Of a stretch of DNA of 64,000 nt, positions 52,022 through 61,459 are shown in pieces. Below the pieces are notes generated by a model, which had not been told where the DNA came from, searched no databases, and saw only the letters and a program-made list of their open reading frames with translations. The stretch's first letter is position 1, and each line of letters begins with the position of its first letter. Source of the stretch: JAJYUU01 sp963822955 (GTDB taxonomy: Bacteria; Actinomycetota; Actinomycetes; Streptosporangiales; Streptosporangiaceae); the NCBI GenBank assembly GCA_963822955.1, contig CAWGJS010000002.1, forward strand, positions 682,001 through 746,000. The letters run 5' to 3'. The position numbers were made by a program, and so were the translations under genes.

Positions 52022-53341
52022 TTACGCGGTTCCGAAGAACTTCTGCGCCTGCCGGATGCCGTCGGCCAGCGCGTCTACCTCGTCATGGGTGTTGTACACG
52101 TAGAACGAGGCCCTCGTGCTGGCCTGGGCACCGAGCGCCCGGTGGAGCGGCCAGGCGCAGTGATGACCGGTACGAACCGCTACGCCCAGTTCGTCCAGGA
52201 CCTGCCCGGCGTCATGCGGGTGGATGCCGTCCAGCACGAACGACACCGCGCCGCCCCGGTGGTGGGTGTCAAGCGGCCCGAGTATGCGCAGGCCAGGGAT
52301 GGCCGACAGGGCGTCAAGCGCGTGCGCCGTCAGCGCCTCCTCATGCGCGGCCACGTTCGCCATGCCGAGCGCGTCCAGGTAGTCGCACGCGGCGGCGAGG
52401 CCGACGGCCTGCGCGGCGGCCGGCACGCCGGCCTCGAACCGCTCCGGCGGCGGCAGGAAGGTCGAACCTTCCATCCGCACGACCTCGATCATCGACCCGC
52501 CCGAGATGAACGGCGGCATGCTCTCGAGCAGCTCCCGGCGCCCCCACAGCACCCCGATCCCGGACGGCCCGAGCATCTTGTGCCCGGAGAACACCAGAAA
52601 ATCGGCGCCGAGCGCGGTCACGTCAACCGGCTGGTGCGGCACCGATTGCGCGCCATCGGCCAGCACGAGCGCGCCCTTGGCGTGTGCGGCGGCCGCGATC
52701 TGCGCGACCGGCGGGACCACGCCGGTGACGTTCGACTGCTGCGTGACCGCGACCAGCCTGGTCCGGTCGCTGATCAGAGTGTCCATGTCGGCCAGGTCAA
52801 GCCGCCCCTCCGGCGTCACCCCGAACCAGCGCAGCGTGGCGCCAGTGCGCTGACACAGCTGCTGCCACGGCACCAGGTTCGCGTGGTGCTCAGCCTCGGA
52901 GACGAGCACCTCGTCGCCAGGACCGACCGCGAAGCGGCTGGCCTGCGGCCCGGCCGTCGCGGCGTTGCTCATCGCGTACGCGACGAGGTTGACGGCCTCC
53001 GTGGCGCTCTTGGTGAACACGATCTCGCCGGGATCAGCGGAGAGGAACGAGGCGATGCGGGCCCGTGCGCTTTCGTAAGCATCGGTCGCCTCCTCGCCCA
53101 GCAGGTGCGCGCCGCGGTGCGCGGCCGCGTTGTGGGTCGTGTAGAAGTCGCGCTCGGCGTCCAGGACCTGGCGCGGCTTCTGCGACGTGGCGCCCGAGTC
53201 CAGGTAGATCAGGCGATTACCGCCGCGAGCGGCGCGGCCGAGAATGGGAAAGTCAGCCCTGATCGTCTCGACGTCCAGCGCGGCCCCGCCGCCGGTCGTG
53301 CCGTAAGCGGCTGCGATAGTTGCCTCCCGCCCGGACGTCAC
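52022..53341 (-). CDS. sufS: Cysteine desulfurase SufS
   Basis: 439 residues, class V aminotransferase fold. IYLDSGATSQKPRQVL, SEAEHHANLVPWQ, VLADGAQSVPHQPVD, the PLP lysine in FSGHKMLGPSGIG and the catalytic Cys in VRTGHHCAWPLH. Supplies persulfide to SufU. GTG 53341 overlaps the sufC TGA (GTGA). Confidence 0.96.
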   Translation of the reverse strand: MTSGREATIAAAYGTTGGGAALDVETIRADFPILGRAARGGNRLIYLDSGATSQKPRQVLDAERDFYTTHNAAAHRGAHLLGEEATDAYESARARIASFLSADPGEIVFTKSATEAVNLVAYAMSNAATAGPQASRFAVGPGDEVLVSEAEHHANLVPWQQLCQRTGATLRWFGVTPEGRLDLADMDTLISDRTRLVAVTQQSNVTGVVPPVAQIAAAAHAKGALVLADGAQSVPHQPVDVTALGADFLVFSGHKMLGPSGIGVLWGRRELLESMPPFISGGSMIEVVRMEGSTFLPPPERFEAGVPAAAQAVGLAAACDYLDALGMANVAAHEEALTAHALDALSAIPGLRILGPLDTHHRGGAVSFVLDGIHPHDAGQVLDELGVAVRTGHHCAWPLHRALGAQASTRASFYVYNTHDEVDALADGIRQAQKFFGTA

Positions 53342-54105
53342 GCCGATGCGCCCGCATTCACGAATCGCTCGTAGCCGCTGGTTTCCAGTTCCTCAGCCAG
53401 CTCCGACCCGCCTTCCTCGACGATGCGGCCGCCCACGAACACATGCACGAAGTCCGGGTGCACGTAGCGCAGGATCCGCGTGTAGTGCGTGATCAGCAGC
53501 ACGCCGTGCGACGGATCCTCGCGGAACCTGTTGACGCCGGCCGACACCACTCGCAGCGCGTCGATGTCGAGCCCGGAGTCGGTCTCGTCGAGGATCGCGA
53601 ACTTCGGGTTGAGCATCTCGAGCTGCAGGATCTCGTGCCGCTTCTTCTCGCCGCCGGAGAAGCCCTCGTTCAGGTTCCGCTGCGCGAACTCGGGATCCAT
53701 CTGCAGCTGCTCCATCGCCTCGCGGAGCTCCTTGCCGAAGGTGCGGATCTTCGGCGCCTCGCCGCGGACGGCGGTGATCGCCGTGCGCAGGAAGTTGGAC
53801 ACCGAGACCCCGGGCACCTCGACCGGGTACTGCATGGCCAGGAACAGTCCCGCCCGCGCCCTGGCATCGACGCTCATCGACAGCACATCCTGGCCATCGA
53901 GCGTGATCGAGCCCTGGGTGACCGTGTACTTCGGATGCCCGGCGATGGCGTAGGCGAGCGTGGTCTTGCCCGATCCGTTCGGGCCCATGATCGCGTGCGT
54001 CTCCCCAGCCGAGATGGTCAGGTCGACGCCGCGCAGCACCTCACGGCTCTCCCCCGCAGCGTCCGTCACGCTGACGTGCAGGTCACGGATCTCTAGGGTG
54101 GACAT
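53338..54105 (-). CDS. sufC: Fe-S assembly ATPase SufC
   Basis: 255 residues. LEIRDLHVSV, Walker A GPNGSGKTTLAYAI, signature FSGGEKKRHEILQ, Walker B FAILDETDSGLDIDAL and H-loop LITHYTRIL. Works with SufB and SufD as the scaffold. Intact reading frame, in contrast to its upstream neighbours. Confidence 0.97.
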   Translation of the reverse strand: MSTLEIRDLHVSVTDAAGESREVLRGVDLTISAGETHAIMGPNGSGKTTLAYAIAGHPKYTVTQGSITLDGQDVLSMSVDARARAGLFLAMQYPVEVPGVSVSNFLRTAITAVRGEAPKIRTFGKELREAMEQLQMDPEFAQRNLNEGFSGGEKKRHEILQLEMLNPKFAILDETDSGLDIDALRVVSAGVNRFREDPSHGVLLITHYTRILRYVHPDFVHVFVGGRIVEEGGSELAEELETSGYERFVNAGASA

Positions 54106-54128
54106 GTAGCTTCTCCTGGTCTGCTATC

Positions 54129-54460
54129 TCAGTACTTGCTCGAATCGGGCAGTGCGACGAGGACGTCGTCTCCGTCGACCTTGACTGCGTAGGTGGCCAC
54201 GGGCTTGGTGCCGGGCGGCCCCGTCGGCTTGCCGGTGCGCAGATCGAAGCAGGACCCGTGCAGCCAGCACTCCACCGTGTGGTCGTACACCTCGCCCTCC
54301 GACAGCGGGACCTCCTCGTGCGAGCAGACGTCCCGCAGGGCGAATATCTCGCCCTCGGCGCGGATGATCGCGACGGGAACGCCCGCCACGTCGACTCCGA
54401 CCGCGCCCTCCTCGGGCACCTCGGACACGCCACAGGCGCGGTAGAATCGCCCTCGCTCAT
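54129..54460 (-). pseudogene. Rieske-type 2Fe-2S ferredoxin of the suf operon, frame break near the start
   Basis: From VSEVPEEGAVGVDVAGVPVAIIRAEGEIFALRDVCSHEEVPLSEGEVYDHTVECWLHGSCFDLRTGKPTG the protein is a Rieske ferredoxin with CSH and CWLHGS ligand pairs. The normal start MSEG-(x)-RFYRACGVSEVP begins at ATG 54460 (ATGA with sufD) but is one base short near 54447; the first in-frame start in the main frame is 54428. Common in actinobacterial suf operons. Likely a sequence error. Confidence 0.85.
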
Positions 54461-55599
54461 GCCAGCTCCGCCTCGACTGCCGCGGTGATCCGGTCGCGCA
54501 GCTCCGGCACCTCGATGCGGCCGATCAGCTCGCCGAAGAAGCCGCGGATCACGAGCTTCCTGGCCTCCTCGAACGGGATGCCCCTGGCCATCAGGTAGAA
54601 CAGGTGGTGATCCTCCAGGCGGCCGCTCGCGCTGGCGTGTCCCGCCCCGGCCACCTCGCCGGTCAGGATCTCCAGGTTCGGCACCGAGTCGACTCGCGTG
54701 CCGTCGGTAAGCACGAGATTCCGGTTGTACTCGTAGGTGTCGGTCCCGGTCGCCTCGGGCCGGATGATCACGTCACCGATCCACACCGCGTGCGCGTCCT
54801 GTGCCCTGCAGCGCGCCCTTGTAACTGACCCGCTGCGGCAGTTCCGCTCTGCGTGATCGACGAACAGCCGGTGCTCCAGGTGCTGGCCCGCATCGGCGAA
54901 GTACAGTCCGCGCAGTTCGGCGTCGCCGCCCGGGCCGGTGTACCGCACGGACGGCGCCAGCCGGACGACGCTGCCGCCGAGCGTCACCGCGGTGTGCGTG
55001 AGTTTGGCGTCGCGCCCGAGCTGCGCGTGATGGTGCGACAGGTGCACCGCGTCATCCGCCCACCCCTGCAGCGACACGACAGTCAGCGAGGCGCCGTCGC
55101 CGACCACCAGCTCGACGTTGTCCGCGTACGTCGCGCTGCCGGAGTGCTCCAGCACGACAACCGCGCGAGCATGAGCCCCAACCTCGACAACCGTGTGCCC
55201 GAACGCCGCCCCTTCCGCGCCTTCCCCGCGCACGGAGATCCACGTTGGCTGCAGTGCTCTCCGTACCTGCTGGAACGGAGATCACCGTCGCCTCGCGGAA
55301 TGACGCAAAGGCCCTTGCACTGACCCGGTCTGCCGGGACGTAGGCGGCGCCGAGCCTAGGGTCACCATGTTCCAGGTTTCCAATGGTGACCCAGGGGTCG
55401 GCATCGGCTACGACAACCGACACCTTCCCGTCACCGAGGACCCAGATCAGAGTGCAGACCGCGAAGACGACGCAGCGGAGTGAACCGCCACTCCTCCTCG
55501 CGCCCCGATGGGCACGCCGAAGTCAGCCGGGTCATACGACTGCTTCTCGTGCAGCCTGGAGACGGGAGCCGTTTCCACGGCTCCCTGCAGGCCAGACAT
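54457..55599 (-). pseudogene. sufD: SufD scaffold subunit, several frame breaks
   Basis: ATG 55599 (overlapping the sufB stop) opens with MSGLQGAVETAPVSRLHEKQSYDPADFGVPIG; then REEEWRFTPLRRLRGLHSDLG in a second frame; GKVSVVVADADPWVTIGNLEHGDPRLGAAYVPADRVSARAFASFREATVISVPAGTES in a third; and RGEGAEGAAFGHTVVEVGAHARAVVVLEHSGSATYADNVEL to the end. Inside the last part VSYKGALQG is displaced by two compensating shifts at about 54808-54845. Breaks lie near 55510, 55435 and 55235. The joined protein is a normal ~380-residue SufD. Errors are more likely than decay. Confidence 0.87.
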
Positions 55600-57012
55600 C
55601 AGCCGACCGCTCCTTCCATCTGCAGCTCAATCAGCCGGTTCAGCTCGAGCGCGTACTCCATCGGCAGCTCGCGCGCGATCGGCTCGACGAAGCCGCGCAC
55701 GATCGTCGCCATCGCCTCGTCCTCGGTCATGCCGCGGCTCATCAGGTAGAAGAGCTGGTCCGCAGAGACCTTGGAGACCGTTGCCTCGTGGCCCATCTCC
55801 ACGTCGTCCTCGCGGACATCAACGTAGGGGTAGGTGTCCGACCGGCTCATCGTGTCGATCAGCAGCGCGTCGCACTTGACGGTCGACTTGGAGTGCTCGG
55901 CACCCTCCTGCACCTGGACCAGGCCACGGTAGGACGTGCGGCCCCCGCCTCTGGCTACCGACTTGGAGACGATCTGGGAGGAGGTGTTCGGCGCGCAGTG
56001 CACCATCTTCGCGCCGGCGTCCTGATGCTGGCCCTCGCCGGCGAACGCGACCGACAGGGTCTCCCCCCTGGCGTGCTCTCCCATCAGGTACACGGCCGGG
56101 TACTTCATCGTCACCTTGGAGCCGATGTTCCCGTCGACCCACTCCATGCTCGCGCCCGCGTACGCTACCGCCCGCTTGGTGACCAGGTTGTAGACATTGT
56201 TCGACCAGTTCTGGATGGTCGTATACCGGCAGTGCGCGTCCTTCTTGACGATGATCTCCACGACGGCCGAGTGCAGCGAGTCCGAGGAGTAGATCGGCGC
56301 GGTGCAGCCCTCGACGTAGTGCACGCTCGCGCCCTCGTCGACGATGATCAGCGTCCGCTCGAACTGGCCCATGTTCTCGGTGTTGATCCGGAAGTAGGCC
56401 TGCAGCGGGATGTCCACCTTGACGCCCTTGGGCACGTAGATGAAGCTGCCGCCGGACCAGACCGCCGTGTTCAGCGCGGCGAACTTGTTGTCGCCGACCG
56501 GGATCACCGTGGCGAAGTACTCCTGGAACAGCTCGGGGTGCTCGCGCAGCGCCGTGTCGGTGTCCTGGAAGATGACGCCCTTCTCCTCAAGATCCTCGCG
56601 GATCTTGTGGTAGACGACCTCGGACTCGTACTGCGCGGCCACGCCAGCGATCAGGCGCTGCTTCTCCGCCTCCGGGATGCCGAGCTTGTCGTAGGTGTTC
56701 TTAATGTCGGCTGGAAGCTCGTCCCAGCTGGCCGCCTGCTTCTCGGTCGACCGGACGAAGTACTTGATGTGCTCGAAGTCGATGCCGGAGAGGTCAGAGC
56801 CCCAGGTGGGCATCGGCTTGCGCCCGAACAGCTTCAGGCCCTTCAGCCGCAGGTCCAGCATCCACTCCGGCTCGTTCTTCTTCGCCGAGATGTCCCGGAC
56901 GACATCCTCGTTCAGGCCACGGCGCGCGGACTGCGCCGGCGACGTCCGAGTCGGACCAGCCGAACTTGTAGCGGTCCAGGCCCTCAAGCTCCGGGCGGGC
57001 GATAGTGGTCAT
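55599..57012 (-). pseudogene. sufB: SufB scaffold subunit, one frame break near the N-terminus
   Basis: ATG 57012 gives TTIARPELEGLDRYKFGWSDSDVAG, the SufB start; the rest (AQSARRGLNEDVVRDISAKKNEPEWMLDLRLKGLKLFGRKPMPTWG to the end) is one base out, at about 56942. The remainder is intact, with KGVKVDIPLQAYFRINTENMGQFERTLIIVDEGASVHYVEGCTAP and the C-terminal FYLMSRGMTEDEAMATIVRGFVEPIARELPMEYALELNRLIELQMEGAVG. The span is 1414 bases, not a multiple of three. SufB is essential in most bacteria using only SUF. Confidence 0.9.
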
Positions 57013-57805
57013 GCGGAGATTCCTCCGGCCTCGTTGGTTGTGCGGTTATGCACCAGAGAAGGTGCCGTGATGTGGGTGGTGCAGATGCCATCGCCGTTGC
57101 GCGATCGTCGCGAGGCGCTGCACGGGAGTCCCGAGCAGGCGGCCGAATGCCTCGGTCTCCGCCTCGCATAGCTGGGGGTACTTGGCAGCAACATGCGCCA
57201 CCGGGCAGTGGTGCTGGCACAGCTGCTCGCCGCCGGCCGCCTAGCCGGGGAGCCTGAGGCTGAGGCCGCGTAGCCGTCGGCCGACAGCGCCTCCGCCAGG
57301 ACCCGTACCCGCTCGGAGCAGCGGTGCCGACTCCAGCGTCTGCTGGTACCGGCGCTCCAGCTCGGCGATCTGCCGCCGGGCGAACTCGGCGACAGCGCCA
57401 GGGCCTGCCCGCTCGGCCAGGAACCGCAGCGCGCTGGTGGCCAGGTCGTCGTAGGCGTGCTCGAAGGCGCTGCGGCCAGCATCGGTGATGGCGAACAGGC
57501 CGGGCTGGCCGACCGCGACCCCGGTTGCCGTAGGTACGCTGGTTCCTGGCCTCGACCAGGCCGTCGGCCAGCAGGTTGTCCAGGTGCCGCCGGACTGCCG
57601 CCGGCGTCAGCCCCAGCCGTGGCGGACAGGCCCGCGGCGGTCACCGGCCCATTTTCCAGGATGAGCCGGGCGATCCGGCCGCGCGTGCCGGAGTCAGACC
57701 CGACGCCGCGGGCGATTTCAGACGAAACGTTCCGCTTGTGGGCAGCGTTCAGCGCGGCACCACCGGGGTGCTGTGCGCTGCATCTGCTGGTCCCACGTAT
57801 TTCAC
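57009..57805 (-). pseudogene. sufR: SufR-like Fe-S regulator, at least five frame breaks
   Basis: Pieces in successive frames give a complete SufR: RNVSSEIARGVGSDSGTRGRIARLILENGPVTAAGLSA; RLGLTPAAVRRHLDNLLADGLVEARNQRTYGNRGRGRPAR; LFAITDAGRSAFEHAYDDLATSALRFLAERAGPGAVAEFARRQIAELERRYQQTLES; SERVRVLAEALSADGYAAS; GEQLCQHHCPVAHVAAKYPQLCEAETEAFGRLLGTPVQRLATIA; GDGICTTHITAP. The Cys of CQHHC and QLCEAE bind the Fe-S cluster. Its TGA overlaps the sufB ATG (ATGA). Breaks lie near 57755, 57610, 57515, 57305, 57250 and 57095. First gene of the operon and its repressor. Confidence 0.82.
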
Positions 57806-57817
57806 AACATCATTGTG
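57803..57817. promoter_or_regulatory. Probable SufR operator
   Basis: Minus strand CACAATGATGTTGTG: perfect CACAA/TTGTG arms, five-base spacer. It overlaps the probable GTG start of sufR and lies just after TAATTA (57826-57821), a -10-like box. A short palindrome of this build is known for SufR. Confidence 0.6.
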
Positions 57818-57997
57818 CCGTAATTAGTTCCGCGGCCGCAATCGGGTCCCCACATGGCCTGCATCACAGCCACCACCGACCACAGACCCGGACAAGCCGG
57901 GCACCAACGCCTTCACAGCTGCATGAAAAGTCCTTCCGGGGGTGTACGACCACGCGGAGGGTGGTCGATTTGTCCGGAAGCCTGCGATGATGGGGCC

Positions 57998-58922
57998 ATG
58001 ACCGAGGCGGCTACTGCCAGGCGCATGTGGACCTTGTTCGAGCCGGTTCACGTCGGTCAGTTACTTCGCGCCGCTCGCGAGGGGCGCCTTCGAGCAGGCC
58101 GGGCTGCGCGGATTCTGGCGGGGCTACTTCGCCGGGCGGGCGGCGCCGATCGGCCAGGTAGGTGCGGCGCCCGTGACAGCCGCTTTCTTCTCCTTTGCGC
58201 CCGCCATGGTCGAACGGGCGCTGCCCGGCCGTCTGGGACCTGATGAGCCCGGCGGAAGCGATCGCCGTCCGGCAGGCTGGCGCGGTCGCGGCCCTACGCG
58301 AGCTCCTCGGCCTGCGCAGCGGTGATCCGGTGCCAGCGCCGGTGCGCCGCTGCCGCCGACCGGCTGGCTACCGTGGCCGAGCACGTCGACGTCGCCGGGC
58401 GCACGCTCGGCGCCTCGAACGCGGCGCTGCCGGTACCCGCGGAGCCGCTCGCCCGGCTCTGGCACGCCGCGACCGTGCTGCGCGAGCATCGCGGCGACGG
58501 CCACATCGCCGCGCTCGTCGCAGCAGACATTGACGGGCCAGAGGCGCTCGCCCTCCGGGCAGCCGCATACCGATCCGCAGCTCACGGGGAACGGCGGTGC
58601 CCAGGGCAGCACGGAGCGCGCACGTCTCCAGGCCGCCCGTGGCTGGACCGACGAGGAGTGGGACGCCGCAGCCGCCAGGCTCGTCGCACGCGGCCTGCTC
58701 GAGCCGGACGATGCGGTCACTGCGGCCGGTACGGAGTTGCACCGGTCCATCGAGGCAGCCACCGACCTGGCCGCCGCGCGCCCGTGGGCCCGGATGGGCC
58801 GCAACGAGACCGAGGATCTCGCCGACCTACTGCTGCCCGTCGCCAGAGCGTGCGCGGTCGTGCTGCCGTTCCCGAACCCGGTCGGTGTTCCTGCCCCTGT
58901 CCTACCGGAGCAGGGAAGATGA
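57998..58922 (+). pseudogene. SCO6745-family protein, several frame breaks
   Basis: ATG 57998 gives TEAATARRMWTLFEPVH; other frames continue with TYFAPLARGAFEQAGLRGFWRGYFAGRAAPIGQVGAAPVTAAFFSFAPAMVERALP, VWDLMSPAEAIAVRQAGAVAALRELLGLRSGD, AAAADRLATVAEHVDVAGRTLGASNAALPVPAEPLARLWHAATVLREHRGDGHIAALVAADIDGPEAL and QAARGWTDEEWDAAAARLVARGLLEPDDAVTAAGTELHRSIEAATDLAA. The joined product (about 290 residues) fits a helix-rich actinobacterial family of unknown function with a winged-helix-like C-terminus. ATGA junction with the P450. Confidence 0.75.
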
Positions 58923-60154
58923 GCACGCATCGAGCGTCCGGCGCTGGCTGACCTGGCCAATCCCGCCGTTCTGCCCGACCCTTATCCGCTTCTGGCCGGC
59001 CTGCGAGCGGCATCACCCTTCGCGGAGCTGGACGGCGCGTTCGTTGTCGTCGGCCGCTATGCCGACTGCTCGGCAGTACTGCGCGATCCGAGAGCCAGCA
59101 GCCAGCGAGACAAGTCCCTGGTCGCGCAGGGCGGCCCCGGCCCGGTCCGCAGGCGGGAGCGGCCGTCGTTCCTGTCACTTGACCCGCCGGATCACACCAG
59201 GCTGCGGCGGCTCGTGTCCAAGGCCTTCACCGCGCGGACCGTGGCGCGCCTCGAGCCGCGGATCCGGGCCGTCACCGGCGAGCTGCTGGGAGCGGCAGCC
59301 GCGGCCGGACAGCTTGAGGTCGTCAGCCAGCTTGCCTATCCGCTGCCGGTGCGGATCATCTCTGAGATGCTGGGCGTCCCCGTTGAGGATCACCCGCGGT
59401 TCGCCGGCTGGTCGGCACGGCTCGCCAGCTCGCTGCAGCCCGGATTCGGCCTCGACCCGGCAGAGGCGCTGGCCAGGGCTGAGGCGGCGCAGATTGCCAG
59501 CGACGAGTTCGCAGCTTACTTCCGCGAGCTCATAGCACGGCGGCGCGCGCAGCCGACGGACGACCTGCTTTCAGAGATGATCAGCGCCGAGGACGCCGGC
59601 CAGAAGCTGACTGAGGACGAGCTGATCGCCACCTGCATCCTGCTGCTGGTGGCCGGCCACGAGACCACGGTCGGACTGATCTCTAACGCGATCCTGGCGC
59701 TGCTCCGGCATCCCGGCCAGCTCGCATTGCTGCAGGACGATCCGTCTCGAGCAGCCGGGGCGGTCGAGGAGACACTGCGCTATGACGCGCCCGTCCAGAT
59801 GACCGCCCGGGTAGCGCGCGACAGCATGCAGATCGGGAACGTGGCGGCCAGGGACGGCGCCCTGGTATTGCTGCTGCTCGCCGCCACGGGCCGCGATCCG
59901 GACGCGTTCGCTAACCCGGACACATTCGATATCCGTCGCGGCACCGCCAATCACCTGGCATTCGCGGCCGGGCCGCATTTCTGCCTGGGAGCGCCGCTGG
60001 CCAGGCTTGAGGCTGCCATTGCGCTGCAGGAATTCGCCGCCAGCTCTGGCCAAGCCGGAGCTCGACCCGGACGCGCTGCGGTACAAGCCCAACCTGAACC
60101 TGCGCGGCCCGGACCAGCTTGTCGTTCACTTCGCCGGCGTCAGATCGGCCTGAC
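58919..60154 (+). pseudogene. Cytochrome P450, two frame breaks
   Basis: Reading starts at ATG 58919 (overlapping the previous stop), shifts near 58930, then gives RPALADLANPAVLPDPYPLLAGLRAASPFAELDGAFVVVGRYADCSAVLRDPR, the I-helix LLLVAGHETTVGLI, ExxR as EETLRYDAPVQM, and the heme loop FAAGPHFCLGAPLARLE. After LQEFAAS it shifts again near 60042 to LAKPELDPDALRYKPNLNLRGPDQLVVHFAGVRSA and TGA 60154. About 410 residues joined. A soluble bacterial P450; substrate unknown. Confidence 0.88.
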
Positions 60155-60183
60155 AGCGGGTCTTATCCGCTGGCTTCCTGTCT

Positions 60184-60255
60184 CAGCGATTGGGATTCTC
60201 AGCGTTCGGCCGCAGCGATTGGGATTCTCAGCGGTATCCGCCGAGAATCCCAATC
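60184..60255. terminator. Duplicated-arm hairpin between P450 and GntR genes
   Basis: Two identical 21-base copies, 60184-60204 and 60213-60233 (core gattgggattctcagcg), followed by the reverse complement of that core, with one mismatch, at 60239-60255. Either copy can pair with the last arm; the nearer gives a 17-base stem with a five-base loop. It lies between convergent genes and is a plausible two-way terminator. Confidence 0.7.
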
Positions 60256-60272
60256 ATTCTCGTGATCGCCGG

Positions 60273-61130
60273 TCAGCCGAGGAACCCGCGCAGCAGCGCG
60301 GCCGTGCCCTCCAGGTGCTCGGCCACCGCAGTCCGCGCCGCGTGAGCGTCACCGGCCACGATCGCCTCGACGATGGCCTGGTGCTGCCCAGCGGTGTGGT
60401 CGATGTTGCGCTGCAGCACGGGGATGGCGTTCAGCAGGTCGTTCAGCCGCATCCGGGCGTCCGCGCATGCAGCGGCTAGCAAGCTCGATCCGGTCAGCTC
60501 CCCGACGCAGAGGTGGAACAGGGTGTCCAGTCGCCGGTAGTCCTCGGGCCCGGCCGCATTCACCTCGGCCAGCCTGGCCAGCAGGATCTCCAGAATCCCT
60601 GGTGCGGCCGCGGCGGCGAACCGCGACGCCAGTGCCTCGGCCGCTCCGGCCTCCACAGCCAGCCGGAAGGTCAGCGCGTCGGCCAGCTTCTCGCCGTCCT
60701 GCAGGGCCAGCCGCCGGACTTCTGCGGAGTCCGGCGCGGGCCGGGTGTAGGTGACGAACGTGCCGCCGAAACGACCGCGGCGGGAGCTGACGTAGCCGGC
60801 CTCGTGCAGTTCCCTGATGGCCTCGCGGAGTGTCAGCCTGCTGATGCCGAGCTGGACCGCAAGGTCCCGCTCCGCGGGGAACCGCTCGCCGGGCGCCACC
60901 ATGCCCAGCTTGATCGCGGTCAGCAGCCGTTCGACCGTCTCCTCGAAGGCGTTGCCCTGGCGCACAGGCCGGAGCAGGCTGGTCAGGTCTACCCCCGGCG
61001 CCGGCTGGGACGACTGCGCGGCTAGCTCGAGCAGCTGGGCTGCCGCGGCTGCCTGAACAGGTACATCGCCCGCCTGAACCGACAGCTTCGGTCCCGGACC
61101 GCTGCGGTCAGTCGCAACCTTCGCCTGCAA
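60273..61130 (-). CDS. GntR/FadR-family regulator
   Basis: 285 residues. After an Ala-rich head, a winged helix (FEETVERLLTAIKLGMVAPGERFPAERDLAVQLGISRLTLREAIRELHEAGYVSSRRGRFGGTFV) and FCD domain (RLAVEAGAAEALASRF, DTLFHLCVGELTGSSLL, AGQHQAIVEAIVAGD). Start TTG 61130 has GGGAGGGA upstream. Divergent from a permease plus glutamine-synthetase-like pair, as with regulators of polyamine or amine use in streptomycetes. Confidence 0.9.
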   Translation of the reverse strand: MQAKVATDRSGPGPKLSVQAGDVPVQAAAAAQLLELAAQSSQPAPGVDLTSLLRPVRQGNAFEETVERLLTAIKLGMVAPGERFPAERDLAVQLGISRLTLREAIRELHEAGYVSSRRGRFGGTFVTYTRPAPDSAEVRRLALQDGEKLADALTFRLAVEAGAAEALASRFAAAAAPGILEILLARLAEVNAAGPEDYRRLDTLFHLCVGELTGSSLLAAACADARMRLNDLLNAIPVLQRNIDHTAGQHQAIVEAIVAGDAHAARTAVAEHLEGTAALLRGFLG

Positions 61131-61270
61131 GCTTCCCTCCCCCGACTGGCCGACGACCAGACTCTAGGCGGTCACAACCGACCAGGCCAGGAGCCCCGGC
61201 GGCCGGTGCCCTCAGGGTCCCGCGCCAGGCAGCATCAGTGGGGCGCAAGTGACGAATCTGGGCCAGGGTC

Positions 61271-61316
61271 TTGACAACGGCCCAGACCTGCTGATCATTG
61301 GTCTGATACCAGACCA
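61271..61316 (+). promoter_or_regulatory. Permease promoter with GntR-type operator
   Basis: TTGACA (61271-61276), 16-base spacer, GATCAT (61293-61298). Directly after it the palindrome tggtctg-atac-cagacca (61299-61316) overlaps the expected start point. Fits repression by the divergent GntR protein. Confidence 0.65.
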
Positions 61317-61336
61317 TTTAAAACGCCAACGCCCCG

Positions 61337-61407
61337 CTTCGCAACACTGCACGTCCCCCGCACTTCGCAACACTGCACGTCCGCCGCACTTCGCAACACT
61401 GCACGTC
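61337..61407 (+). repeat. Three tandem 19-base repeats, 26-base period
   Basis: cttcgcaacactgcacgtc occurs exactly at 61337-61355, 61363-61381 and 61389-61407. Spacers are ccccgca and cgccgca (7 bases). They lie in the 5' leader of the permease gene, about 50 bases before its GTG. Function unknown; a multi-site protein or RNA target is possible. Confidence 0.85.
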
Positions 61408-61459
61408 GCCCCCGCTTTCCCCGCATTCTGCCGCAGCTCGCGTACCCGAGGAGCCTGTC

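Noticed and set aside
57947..57967. cgaccac/gtggtcg inverted repeat before the SCO6745-like gene
   Set aside because: Short arms with a seven-base spacer are expected by chance in such GC-rich DNA; no other support.
37474..60154. Programmed frameshifting as a general explanation of the broken genes
   Set aside because: The breaks are at unrelated sites without shared slippery sequence or structure, and several occur within single short genes.
61337..61407. CRISPR array
   Set aside because: Spacers are only 7 bases and nearly identical; no cas genes.
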